Shown one piece after another: positions 32,477 through 40,927 of a stretch of DNA of 64,000 bases. Numbering within the stretch: position 1 is the first letter of the stretch; each line of letters starts with the position of its first letter. Below the pieces are notes generated by a model, which worked only from the letters and a program-made list of their open reading frames with translations, made no database searches and was not told where the DNA came from. The DNA is from an uncultured Campylobacter sp. (GTDB lineage: Bacteria > Campylobacterota > Campylobacteria > Campylobacterales > Campylobacteraceae), in assembly GCF_938030145.1 (NCBI RefSeq), contig NZ_CALHGM010000031.1:46340-110339 (forward strand), in the 5' to 3' direction. The position numbers and the translations under genes are program-made.

Positions 32477-33253
32477 TTGAAAAGACGAATTTTGAAAGGG
32501 TGCGGAGGCGATTCGGCGCAGAATTTTATCCGAGCGAGCGGCGAGCTGGGCTTTAGACGGCCGCGAAATTTTGTTTTAGCCGGCGGTGCGCGAAATTTTA
32601 TCTCAGCGGGTCGCGCTAGAAATTTTAATTTTATAAACGATTTTAGTTTTATAAATGCGGCGCGAAATTTTACTTTGGCGCTAGCCGCGATATGTATTTT
32701 AGGCGGCTGCGACGGCGGATCAGACGCGCAAGATCGCGAACAAAACGCACGCTCGGAGCAGAATTTTAGCGCGGGTAATCAAGGGCGAAATTTTAATAAA
32801 AGCGCGGATAGTTCGGGGCAAAATTCCGTTCAAAGCTTTACACAAAATTCTATACAAAGCTCCGCGCCGCAGGGCTTTGAGAGCAAGCAAAAATCCGATC
32901 TAAATTCCACGATAGACGAGCTTGCGAACGATGCTAAAGTTTTTGGCGAGGCCTTGCAAAATTTGCAGAAAAAAGCGCCTGAAGTCTTGAACGATTTCAC
33001 CGCTCGCAACGCCGATAGGACCAAGGATCTGCTAAAGCAGGGCGAGGCGGCGGCGCGCGAGGCGGGCAAAAACCTCGATAAAATGGGCGAAAGTCTGCAA
33101 GGCATCATCAAGGATGCAAACGAAAGTATCGGTAAGGTCTTGGAGGGCTTTGGCGTGCAGCCCAGACAGGAGCTGCGCGGCGGGCGCTCGCAGGAGCGCG
33201 ATGATAATTCAGATCCTGAAGAGGCGGCTGGTAGGCAAAGTTTTAGAATTTAA
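32477..33253 (+). CDS. Putative lipoprotein with a repeat-built N-terminal extension
   Basis: 258 aa from a TTG with AAGGAG 7 nt upstream. A hydrophobic core and lipobox (LALAAICILGGC, Cys78) predict export and lipidation. About 60 residues precede the core, far longer than a normal signal n-region. They contain repeated R-N-F / Q-N-F units encoded by CGAAATTTTA words. After the lipobox comes a low-complexity Q/N/S stretch, then a helical region at about 145-220 (LNSTIDELANDAKVFGEALQ, then MGESLQGIIKDANESIGK). No family is recognised. The true signal peptide may start within the extension, though no better start codon is visible. Confidence 0.65.
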   Translation: MKRRILKGCGGDSAQNFIRASGELGFRRPRNFVLAGGARNFISAGRARNFNFINDFSFINAARNFTLALAAICILGGCDGGSDAQDREQNARSEQNFSAGNQGRNFNKSADSSGQNSVQSFTQNSIQSSAPQGFESKQKSDLNSTIDELANDAKVFGEALQNLQKKAPEVLNDFTARNADRTKDLLKQGEAAAREAGKNLDKMGESLQGIIKDANESIGKVLEGFGVQPRQELRGGRSQERDDNSDPEEAAGRQSFRI

Positions 33254-33638
33254 GCGCGGCTAAATTTCGCTTCAATTTGTTTGTTGCGGCGAATGCTTGC
33301 AGAGAAGCGATGCTAAATTTTATTAAAATTTCCCCTGCGCGGCGGCTTCGTTAAAATTTTACTCGCGCGAGCCTCCGCAATGGAATATGAATATTTGCAA
33401 AGAAGTAGTAAACCTCTGTAAAACGCGACGAGTGCCCCCAGGGCGAGCATTTCTAAAATAAAGCGCGAGTAGTGAATGAAGTTTGGAATTCAAAGCTCCG
33501 CTCTTTGAAGTTGCTGTAAAGATAAGCAGGCAGCGGCTGGTAAAGCTTTAGAATTTAAGGCTGCTTGCGATAAAACAAGAAAAATTTTACGAAGTAGGGC
33601 TATAATGCGCCCCGCAATTTCAAATTTAAAGGATAGAA
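33254..33638. other. Spacer with a repeat of the lipoprotein gene end
   Basis: No gene is seen. GCGGCTGGTAAAGCTTTAGAATTTAAG at about 33532-33560 echoes the lipoprotein 3' end at 33222-33253 (GCGGCTGGTAGGCAAAG and on), suggesting a small local duplication. A TATAAT at 33601 closes the gap. Confidence 0.4.
33601..33606 (+). promoter_or_regulatory. -10 box (TATAAT) before the flavodoxin-fold gene
   Basis: GGGCTATAATGCGCC lies about 33 nt before the start codon. It is followed by AAAGGAT, the likely ribosome site. Confidence 0.55.
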
Positions 33639-34169
33639 ATGAAAACTCTCATTATTTTGGCTCATCCAAATATCGCAAACTCGCTCGTAAACCGCCACTG
33701 GAGGGATGCTGTGCTAGCCCATCCTGATAAGTTCGAGCTTCACGATCTTTACGCGCTTTATGCGGATTTTAAAATCGATGTGGAAAAGGAGCAAAAACTG
33801 CTCGAAAGCCACGATAAAATCGTGCTTCAGTTTCCGTTTCGTTTTTCAAACTGCACGCCGCTTCTTAAGCAGTGGTTTGAGGATGTTTTTACGCGCGGCT
33901 GGGCTTACGACGGAGAGGATGGCGGCAAACTTAAGGGCAAAAAATTCGCGCTTGCGATCTCACTTGGCGCGACCGAGGCAAACTACTCTAAAAACGGCAT
34001 TGTGGGCTTTAGCGTAGATGAGGTGCTAGCGCCATTTAAGGCTACGTTTAATTTCGTCGGCGCGATTGCGCTACCAAATTTCGTCTCGTACGGCTTTACT
34101 TACGATAAAAGCGAGCAAGCCGTAGAAAATAGTGCGAAAAATTATATAAAGTATTTAAATAAGCTTTAA
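33639..34169 (+). CDS. NAD(P)H:quinone oxidoreductase-like flavoprotein (Flavodoxin_2)
   Basis: A 176-residue cytoplasmic FMN/FAD reductase of the MdaB/KefF type. MKTLIILAHPNIANSLVNR is the typical phosphate-binding opening. QFPFRFSNCTPLLKQWFEDVFTRGWAYDG is the family core, and FALAISLGATEANYS follows. The role is likely two-electron quinone reduction under oxidative or electrophile stress. It is monocistronic with its own promoter. Confidence 0.87.
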   Translation: MKTLIILAHPNIANSLVNRHWRDAVLAHPDKFELHDLYALYADFKIDVEKEQKLLESHDKIVLQFPFRFSNCTPLLKQWFEDVFTRGWAYDGEDGGKLKGKKFALAISLGATEANYSKNGIVGFSVDEVLAPFKATFNFVGAIALPNFVSYGFTYDKSEQAVENSAKNYIKYLNKL

Positions 34170-34448
34170 ATTCTTTGTTTTTCTAGCCGCCCGCCGCGCG
34201 TAAAGCTTTAAAATTTTACGTAAGTGGCGTGGCGGATTTTTTAAAATTTTCGCTCAAAAAGCTCAAATTTAATCCTAAAATTTTTAAATTTTACCCCAAA
34301 ATTCCGCTCACGCTTCGTATGTGATCTTAAATGAAATTCCAAGCAAAATTTCGCGTCTAAATTTGAGCCCCGCTCTTAAATTTTAAAATTTTATCAGAGA
34401 TTTTTTTATACAATTACGGCTGAAATTCGGCCCAAAAAAGGAGAGGGA

Positions 34449-35378
34449 ATGTATAAGCTAAAGCATCTTCTTAGCGCGCAGGATCTGAGCCGCGAGGACA
34501 TCTACGACTTCATTGATCTGGCGCGCGAGTTTAAATCGCTCAACCGCAGCGATATCAAAAAATCCGACTCGCTTCGCGGTAAGACGGTCATAAACGCGTT
34601 TTTTGAAAACTCCACCCGCACCCGCACGAGCTTTGAGATCGCAGCCAAGCGCCTGGGCGCGGACAGCGTAAATTTCACGGCTGCGGACAGCAGCACGAAA
34701 AAGGGCGAGACGCTGATCGATACCATCAGAAATATGCAGGCGATGCGCACGGATATATTCGTGCTGCGCCACAGCTGCTCGGGCGCGGCGAAATTCGTCG
34801 CGGCCAACTGCGACGCATCGATCGTAAATGCGGGCGACGGGCTGAACGAGCACCCGAGCCAGGCGCTGCTGGATCTTTTTACGATCAGCGAGCACAAGGG
34901 CAGGATCGAGAATTTAAACGTCGCGATCATCGGCGATATATTCCGCTCGCGCGTGGCCAGAAGCGACATCTGGGCGATGAAAAAACTAGGCATAAACGTG
35001 CGGCTCTTCGGCCCTCCGATGATGCTGCGCGACTGCGACGCGTTCGGTTGCCCGATATGCAAAAGCGTAGAGGAGGCGATCGAGGGCGCCGACGTCATCA
35101 TTATGCTTAGAATACAGCTCGAGCGGCAAGACGGCGAGCCGAGCTTCCCGAGCGTGCGCGAATACTCGAAATTTTTCGGACTTACCGCTAAGAGGATGCA
35201 AGCAGCGAAAGAGGGCGTCATGATAATGCATCCCGGCCCGATCAATCGCGGCGTGGAGATCAACTCCGACGTAGCCGACGATCCGCGCTATAGCTGCGTT
35301 TTAGATCAGGTAGAAAACGGCGAGGCGATGCGAATGGCGATACTTCATACGATAAATTTAAACAGGAGCGCACGATGA
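34449..35378 (+). CDS. pyrB: Aspartate carbamoyltransferase catalytic subunit
   Basis: It catalyses the first committed step of pyrimidine synthesis. It is 309 aa. The carbamoyl-phosphate loop FFENSTRTRTSFE and HPSQALLDLFTI are intact, as is MHPGPINRGVEI at the C-terminus. GGAGAGG precedes the ATG. It overlaps pyrC by 4 nt. No regulatory pyrI is adjacent. Confidence 0.96.
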   Translation: MYKLKHLLSAQDLSREDIYDFIDLAREFKSLNRSDIKKSDSLRGKTVINAFFENSTRTRTSFEIAAKRLGADSVNFTAADSSTKKGETLIDTIRNMQAMRTDIFVLRHSCSGAAKFVAANCDASIVNAGDGLNEHPSQALLDLFTISEHKGRIENLNVAIIGDIFRSRVARSDIWAMKKLGINVRLFGPPMMLRDCDAFGCPICKSVEEAIEGADVIIMLRIQLERQDGEPSFPSVREYSKFFGLTAKRMQAAKEGVMIMHPGPINRGVEINSDVADDPRYSCVLDQVENGEAMRMAILHTINLNRSAR

Positions 35379-36655
35379 AAATTTTGATAAAAAACGGCAC
35401 GATCGTTAATTGGGGCGGCAGCGAGGAAGCGAACGTCCTGATCGAGGGCGATAAAATTTCAAAGATCACGCGCGAGTGTCCCGCCGCAGACCGCGTCATA
35501 GACGCTGCGGGCAAGCTCGTGATGCCTGGGCTCATCGATATGCACGTGCATTTTAGAGACCCGGGGCTCGAATACAAAGACGACGTCGTCAGCGGCAGTG
35601 AAACCGCGGTCGCAGGCGGCGTGACGACCTGCCTCCCGATGGCAAATACCAAGCCCGTAAACGACAACTCAAGCATTACTCGCGCGATGATCGCTAAGGC
35701 TAAACAGCGCGGGCTTATCGATCTGCTACCGATAGGCGCGATCTCGCAGGACTGCAAGGGCGCAAAGATCGTCGAGATGGGCGATATGCTGGAAGCCGGC
35801 TGCGTGGCTTTCAGCGACGACGGGCTGCCCGTGACCGACAGCTCCGTGATGCGACAGGCGCTCGAATACTCCGCGCACTTCGGCTCATTCGTGATAAATC
35901 ACAGCGAGGATTGCTCGCTTTGCCACGGCGGCGTGATGAACGAGGGCAAGATAAGCGTGATCCTCGGTCTAAAGGGGATGGCGAGCGAAAAAGAGGAGAT
36001 TATGATCGCACGCGATCTGCTGCTTGCCAAAAAGACGGGCGGGCACATCCACATCGCGCACGTAAGCTCGGCGTGGTCGCTAAAGCTCATAAAGCAGGCT
36101 AAGCGCGAGGGTATCCGCGTCACCTGCGAGGCTACGCCGCATCATTTTACCTTCGACGAGCGCGAACTGATGGGATACGATACGAATTTTAAAATGTCGC
36201 CGCCGCTTCGCACTCAAAGCGACGTGCAGGCGATCAGAGAGGCGCTTAAAAGCGGTTTGATCGACGTCATCGTGACCGACCACGCTCCGCACAACACCGA
36301 CGATAAATTCGTCGAATTCGACCATGCGCCGTTTGGAATTTTGGGGCTTCAAACCCTCGTGCCGCTTACGCTGCGGCTCGTAGAGCAGGGCGTTATCGGC
36401 CTTGAAGACATGGTGCGCCTCTGCTCGTTTAATCCAGCTAAAATTCTAAATTTAAAGGACAAGGGCGAGATCAAAGAGGGCTTTTTGGCCGACGTCGCGA
36501 TCATCGATCCGCAGATTTCCTACGTTTACGACGAGGCGCTAAATAAGTCCAAATCGCGCAACTCGCCGCTTTTCGGCAAGCAGCTTACGGGCGCTGCGGT
36601 ATGCACGATCAAAAGCGGTCGCGTGGTCTATGAGTTTCCAAATGTCGTAGCGTAG
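35375..36655 (+). CDS. pyrC: Dihydroorotase
   Basis: A class I amidohydrolase (PyrC/AllB group) of 426 aa. The zinc motif DMHVHFRDPG is at about 60. HIAHVSS, TDHAPHNTDDK and the late GEIKEGFLADVAIID are typical. It is translationally coupled to pyrB (ATGA overlap) and so works in the same pathway, closing carbamoyl-aspartate to dihydroorotate. The start is clear. Confidence 0.95.
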   Translation: MKILIKNGTIVNWGGSEEANVLIEGDKISKITRECPAADRVIDAAGKLVMPGLIDMHVHFRDPGLEYKDDVVSGSETAVAGGVTTCLPMANTKPVNDNSSITRAMIAKAKQRGLIDLLPIGAISQDCKGAKIVEMGDMLEAGCVAFSDDGLPVTDSSVMRQALEYSAHFGSFVINHSEDCSLCHGGVMNEGKISVILGLKGMASEKEEIMIARDLLLAKKTGGHIHIAHVSSAWSLKLIKQAKREGIRVTCEATPHHFTFDERELMGYDTNFKMSPPLRTQSDVQAIREALKSGLIDVIVTDHAPHNTDDKFVEFDHAPFGILGLQTLVPLTLRLVEQGVIGLEDMVRLCSFNPAKILNLKDKGEIKEGFLADVAIIDPQISYVYDEALNKSKSRNSPLFGKQLTGAAVCTIKSGRVVYEFPNVVA

Positions 36656-37215
36656 GGCGCTTTCGGCGTAAAACTTGCGATCGGCGACTTGCGGATGAGC
36701 GGCATTCGTAGCTCAAATGGCGCTATTGCTTAATTTTAAATTTAGCTAGTTTGAACGCAACGGCTTGCTTTTAAAATTTTGCAGTGCGATCGGTTCATTT
36801 TAAATTTGATGGCAGCGTAGGCGCAGCAACTTGTCTTTAAAATTTCATAACGCGAGCGCGATTGAAATTTCTTTAAAGCGGTTTGTCGTTTTTGGAGTGC
36901 GCGTAAATTTGACGCACATCGCCTTGCTCATGCCGCTCGTGGATTTCGGCTTCGGAATTTTACCGACGTATGCGGCATTTGTAAATTTATAACGGCACCT
37001 TTTTCGATGCGGCAGCTGCTTTTAAAATTTCACGTTCGCGGCGGTTGGGAATTCTATCTTTGCGCAGATTTGTTTTTGCTTCACGCGCAAATTTTATCGT
37101 GATTAAATTTGTCGCTAAGGCGCAAAATTTTAAAATTTTGCCGCCGCTAGCTTTTGGCGCGGAGCATAAATAATCCGCCGCATGAACGGGAGCGATCGAA
37201 ATTTAAAGGATATCT
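36656..37215. repeat. Spacer with AAATTTTAAAATTT words and a 20-bp palindrome
   Basis: There is no gene. A perfect palindrome, GCAAAATTTTAAAATTTTGC, lies at 37122-37141. Shorter AAATTT/TTAAAATTT words recur through the gap, with GC-rich stretches between. Confidence 0.5.
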
Positions 37216-38223
37216 ATGAACGGCGAAATATATCTCTCGTGCGCGCTGTGCGTCGCGCTAAAATCAGCTCTGAGCGGCAATCCTAAGCCGCCGCCGCAAG
37301 ATCAAAAATATATAAAATATTTAAATTTTGAGTTTGTAAAGGAGCATTTCCGCACCGCAGAGGGTGTGAGCCGCGCAGCGCATGGCGGCGTAAACGACGC
37401 AAGTAAAGCTGCGGAGCAAAAAGATGCGTACGGCGCAGTGCAGAGCAGTGCGACGGAGGCAGTGAAACAAAAGCGCGCGAACAGCAAAGAAGCGGCAAAT
37501 GAAAAAGCGGCGAGAAAAAAAGGCGCCGACGAAAGCACGGGCTCGCCGTTTCTACAAAAGGCGCATAAATTTTTTACCGAGCAAGTCGCGCAAAAAGGGC
37601 GCGAGGACGAGCCGATCTCCGCACGGCGGCGTTGGATAGAGCAGTGCCTAAAGCTCGGTTTGAAGGACGCGGGGCTTAGTATTTTAACTTTCGCAAAAGA
37701 TAGAGCGCTTTTGGGCTTTTCGGGGATGAACGTAAACGGCATCGTTTGCCGCTTCGAGGACTTTGACGGCGTTTTTACGCCTGATTGGAAATACGATCGC
37801 GACAAAAAGGCTTGGTATGTGAAATACGTCGAGCGCCTTTGGCGCGGAATGCCGCGGAATGCGCTAAACGCGCGCGATAACAGCGCAGAATTCGAGAATG
37901 TTTTAGTGCAAATCATGGATTTTGCGAGCAAGATAGGCTGCGAAAACTTCGCGCAGACGTTTGATAATGCGCTTAAGACGCTGCGGGGCGAAGTCGCTGT
38001 GGGCGAGTATTACGCCGTTTCGTTTGCAGCGCTGCCGCAGCCGAGCTTGAGGGCGTTTGCCGCGGCGGGGATCGCCGATGTATTCGGTGCGATGGGCTCT
38101 TGGGATGATGAGCCGCCGTCTATGGCGCAAGAAATGGGGCTCGGGGGCGAATACGACCGCCTCTCGGACGAGCTCTTGGCGCAGAAAAACTTAGCGATTT
38201 TGTTTGCGATAAACGGCTGGTAG
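37216..38223 (+). CDS. Unknown 335-residue protein
   Basis: AAAGGA precedes the ATG. The N-terminal ~45 residues include SCALCVALKSALSG. Residues ~50-105 are a low-complexity Ala/Lys/Glu-rich stretch. The C-terminal two thirds look globular, with aromatic segments such as CRFEDFDGVFTPDWKYDRDKKAWYVKYVERLW and a run of helices. I recognise no family or catalytic motif. No signal peptide is evident. It converges on the molybdoenzyme gene, with 28 nt between their ends. Confidence 0.68.
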   Translation: MNGEIYLSCALCVALKSALSGNPKPPPQDQKYIKYLNFEFVKEHFRTAEGVSRAAHGGVNDASKAAEQKDAYGAVQSSATEAVKQKRANSKEAANEKAARKKGADESTGSPFLQKAHKFFTEQVAQKGREDEPISARRRWIEQCLKLGLKDAGLSILTFAKDRALLGFSGMNVNGIVCRFEDFDGVFTPDWKYDRDKKAWYVKYVERLWRGMPRNALNARDNSAEFENVLVQIMDFASKIGCENFAQTFDNALKTLRGEVAVGEYYAVSFAALPQPSLRAFAAAGIADVFGAMGSWDDEPPSMAQEMGLGGEYDRLSDELLAQKNLAILFAINGW

Positions 38224-38251
38224 GGCTTTGGCACAAGAGCTAGAAAGCGCG

Positions 38252-40705
38252 CTAAGCCTCTATCGTCGCGGGCCTATCAAACGCCGTTACGCTCGGCAGT
38301 TCGCCTTTAAATTTCTCGATCTGCACCATACTTGTGTGCGCAGTGTTGCTTTGCGAGAGCTGCGAGCTCGGTACGTCCTTGGTTAGTACGTTTATGTTGC
38401 CGTGCTTGCATAGGCTGCGCTCGCCCCAGACGGCGGGATCGTACCACGCGCCCTCGCTCACGATCACGACGTTATCTTGCGCGGTATCGCTTACCAGCGC
38501 GCCGCAGAGGATCTCGCCTCGGTCGTTGTAGATCCTCACTACGTCGCCCGTTTTGATGCCGCGCGCCTTTGCTGTGGTGGGGCTAATTAGCGCAGGTTCG
38601 CGGTTCGCGATCTCGGCGTAGTTGCGGATGAGCGAGTTGTTTAGCTGCGAGTGGAGTCTAAATTTAGAGTGCGCGCCGCTGATGGCGATAGGATACTTGC
38701 TCACGTCGCCGCCCAGCCACTCAAAGGGCTCCATCCACGTCGCGTGCGGCGGGCAGTCGGGATATCCTAGCTTTTCTACCGCCTCGGAGTAGAGCTCGAT
38801 CTTACCCGACGGGGTTTTTAGCGCGTTTTTCTCGGGATCGGCGCGGAAGTCCGCGTAGTTTGTGAAGTACCGCTTTTTCTCGTCCACTTGATCAAATTTA
38901 ACGTAGCCCCTTTGCCAAAACTCCTCAAATTTCGGCATCGCTATGCCCATGCCTTCGGCTTGCTTGGCGGCGTTTTCGTAGATCTCGCGCACCCACTCAA
39001 GCTCCGTTTTACCCTCGCTAAAGGCCTGCTCGTACTCCTCGCCCCACTGCGCGCAGATGAGCCTCGCGATCTCAAAGTCGCTCTTACTCTCGCCTGCGGG
39101 CTTTATTAGCGGCTTAATCGCAAAAAGGTACTCGCTAGTCGAGTTTGCAAACTCTATATCCGTGCGCTCGCATTCTAGCGCTGCCGGCAGCACGATGTCG
39201 CTGAGTCTTGCCGTACTCGTCCAAAAAGGCTCGGTGGTGATGATTGCTTCTATCTTTTTCATCGCTTCGACCGCGCGGTTGGTGCCCTGGTGGCGGGTGA
39301 AGGTCGAGCCGTTGGCGTTAAACATCACGCGGATGTGCGGCATGACATATTTTTTGCCGTTGCGCTCGATTTCTTTGCCCGGCTCCATGATCGCGTCTAT
39401 GAGCCTGCTGTTTGGTATCTCGTGGTATTTGGCCTTAGCTAGCTTGCCCTGCGGGGCGATGTATTTTTCGTTTATCGCGGGATTAAAGGCCTGAAGCTTT
39501 GGCGCGATGAAGCTAATGTCGGCATTTTTATGCATCTGATCGTTCATCACATAGCCGCGCCCTGTCTTGCCGATGTCGCCTAGCATCGCAGCTAGCGCGA
39601 TAAGCGCCCAGTACGCCATCTCGCCGTGGTGCTGTCGCTGTATCGCGTAGCCGGTAACTATGAGCGTGTCTTTTTTAGCCAGCGTACCCGCTAGCTCTTT
39701 TAGCTCTTTTTCGCTCACGCCGCAAATTTTACTCGCCCATTTTAGATCCTTTTTCACGCCGTCTTTCGCGCCGGTGAAATACTCTTTAAATTTATCAAAC
39801 CCGACCGTGTAGCGCTCTATAAATTCCTTGTCGTAAAGCCCGTTTTCGTAGAGATATTCGCAAAGTCCGATCAGCATCGCCGTATCGGTGCAAGGGCGCA
39901 CGGCTAGATACTCCGCGCCGAAATACTCCGCCGTTTCGTTGCGATAAACGTCGACGCTGTAAATTTTCATCTCGTCTTTTTTAAATTTCTCTTTCATGAT
40001 CTCGTAGTAGGCGTAGGAGTTGTGCATCGGTACGCCGATGGCGATCTTATTTGACACGACGGGATTCGTGCCCCAAAACACGATCGTTTTAGCCTCCTTT
40101 ACCACGCCCTCCCAGCGCGTAGGATTATGCGTCGGATCGATAGAGCCGGTCACGTGAGGCAAAAACGCCGTCGCCGCGCCGTATGAGTAGCCGCCAAGCT
40201 CGCTCACGTAGCCTCCTAGCGCGTTTAGCATGCGCTTTGCGGTGCGCTGCGAGTGGCCGACCTTACCGAGGCTGCCCCACTGATAAAGCTGCCCGTAAAT
40301 GGCCTCTGAGCCGTATTTATCGAAGTTTTCTTTTAAAATTTTAGCGCTTAACTTTATCGCCTCGTCCCAGCTAACGCGCACGAAGGGCTCTTTGCCGCGA
40401 AGCTGCGGCTTTGGATTTGAGGGATCGGCTAGGAAGCTTTTGCGCACGTAGGGGTATTTCACGCGCGTTTCGTTTTGGATGTGATCGCTTAGGGCGTTGT
40501 TTAGCACCGTTGGCATCGCGTCGCCCTCGAACGGCTCGGTGCCAACGACCCTGCCGCCGATGGTTTGGACGTAAAATGCGCCGAATTTATTCGCGCAAAG
40601 CCCCATCTGCTCGTCAAATATCGCTTGCGCCGCCGCATCAAACTGCTTTGCCTGCGCTGAAGCCGCAGCCAGCGCGCCTAGTTTTAGAAAGTCTCGTCTT
40701 TTCAT
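38252..40705 (-). CDS. Periplasmic molybdopterin oxidoreductase, S-/N-oxide reductase type
   Basis: An 817-residue member of the DMSO reductase family, closest by eye to TMAO or biotin-sulfoxide reductases. A twin-arginine signal (MKRRDFLKLGALAAASAQA) directs export with cofactor bound. There is no N-terminal [4Fe-4S] Cys motif. The segment YGQLYQWGSLGKVGHSQ corresponds to the region of the molybdenum-ligand Ser in TorA-like enzymes. The C-terminal molybdopterin-binding domain includes AHSKFRLHSQLNN. No membrane cytochrome partner is adjacent, whereas C. jejuni pairs its enzyme with a monohaem cytochrome. It is downstream of the TonB receptor with a 220-nt gap. Confidence 0.88.
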   Translation of the reverse strand: MKRRDFLKLGALAAASAQAKQFDAAAQAIFDEQMGLCANKFGAFYVQTIGGRVVGTEPFEGDAMPTVLNNALSDHIQNETRVKYPYVRKSFLADPSNPKPQLRGKEPFVRVSWDEAIKLSAKILKENFDKYGSEAIYGQLYQWGSLGKVGHSQRTAKRMLNALGGYVSELGGYSYGAATAFLPHVTGSIDPTHNPTRWEGVVKEAKTIVFWGTNPVVSNKIAIGVPMHNSYAYYEIMKEKFKKDEMKIYSVDVYRNETAEYFGAEYLAVRPCTDTAMLIGLCEYLYENGLYDKEFIERYTVGFDKFKEYFTGAKDGVKKDLKWASKICGVSEKELKELAGTLAKKDTLIVTGYAIQRQHHGEMAYWALIALAAMLGDIGKTGRGYVMNDQMHKNADISFIAPKLQAFNPAINEKYIAPQGKLAKAKYHEIPNSRLIDAIMEPGKEIERNGKKYVMPHIRVMFNANGSTFTRHQGTNRAVEAMKKIEAIITTEPFWTSTARLSDIVLPAALECERTDIEFANSTSEYLFAIKPLIKPAGESKSDFEIARLICAQWGEEYEQAFSEGKTELEWVREIYENAAKQAEGMGIAMPKFEEFWQRGYVKFDQVDEKKRYFTNYADFRADPEKNALKTPSGKIELYSEAVEKLGYPDCPPHATWMEPFEWLGGDVSKYPIAISGAHSKFRLHSQLNNSLIRNYAEIANREPALISPTTAKARGIKTGDVVRIYNDRGEILCGALVSDTAQDNVVIVSEGAWYDPAVWGERSLCKHGNINVLTKDVPSSQLSQSNTAHTSMVQIEKFKGELPSVTAFDRPATIEA

Positions 40706-40927
40706 GGTTTTTCTCCATTAAATTTAAATTTGTTTGTTGGTTTGGTTTAAATTTAGCGGGATTTATGAGGTTGAGCTTTGCATAGTTTGCCTTTAAACGT
40801 ATTACGCGACCTCGCGTCTTGGCGGCTATTTTACGAAATTTAGGCTTAATTTGCCATTTATCTATGGCGTCGCGATGGAATTCTATTAGAGCTAAGCACT
40901 AGATAAATTCCGCCGCGACTATTTGGG

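Noticed and set aside
34502..35263. A 253-codon open frame on the minus strand over pyrB
   Set aside because: Antisense to an intact pyrB with all motifs. Long antisense frames are common in this codon usage.
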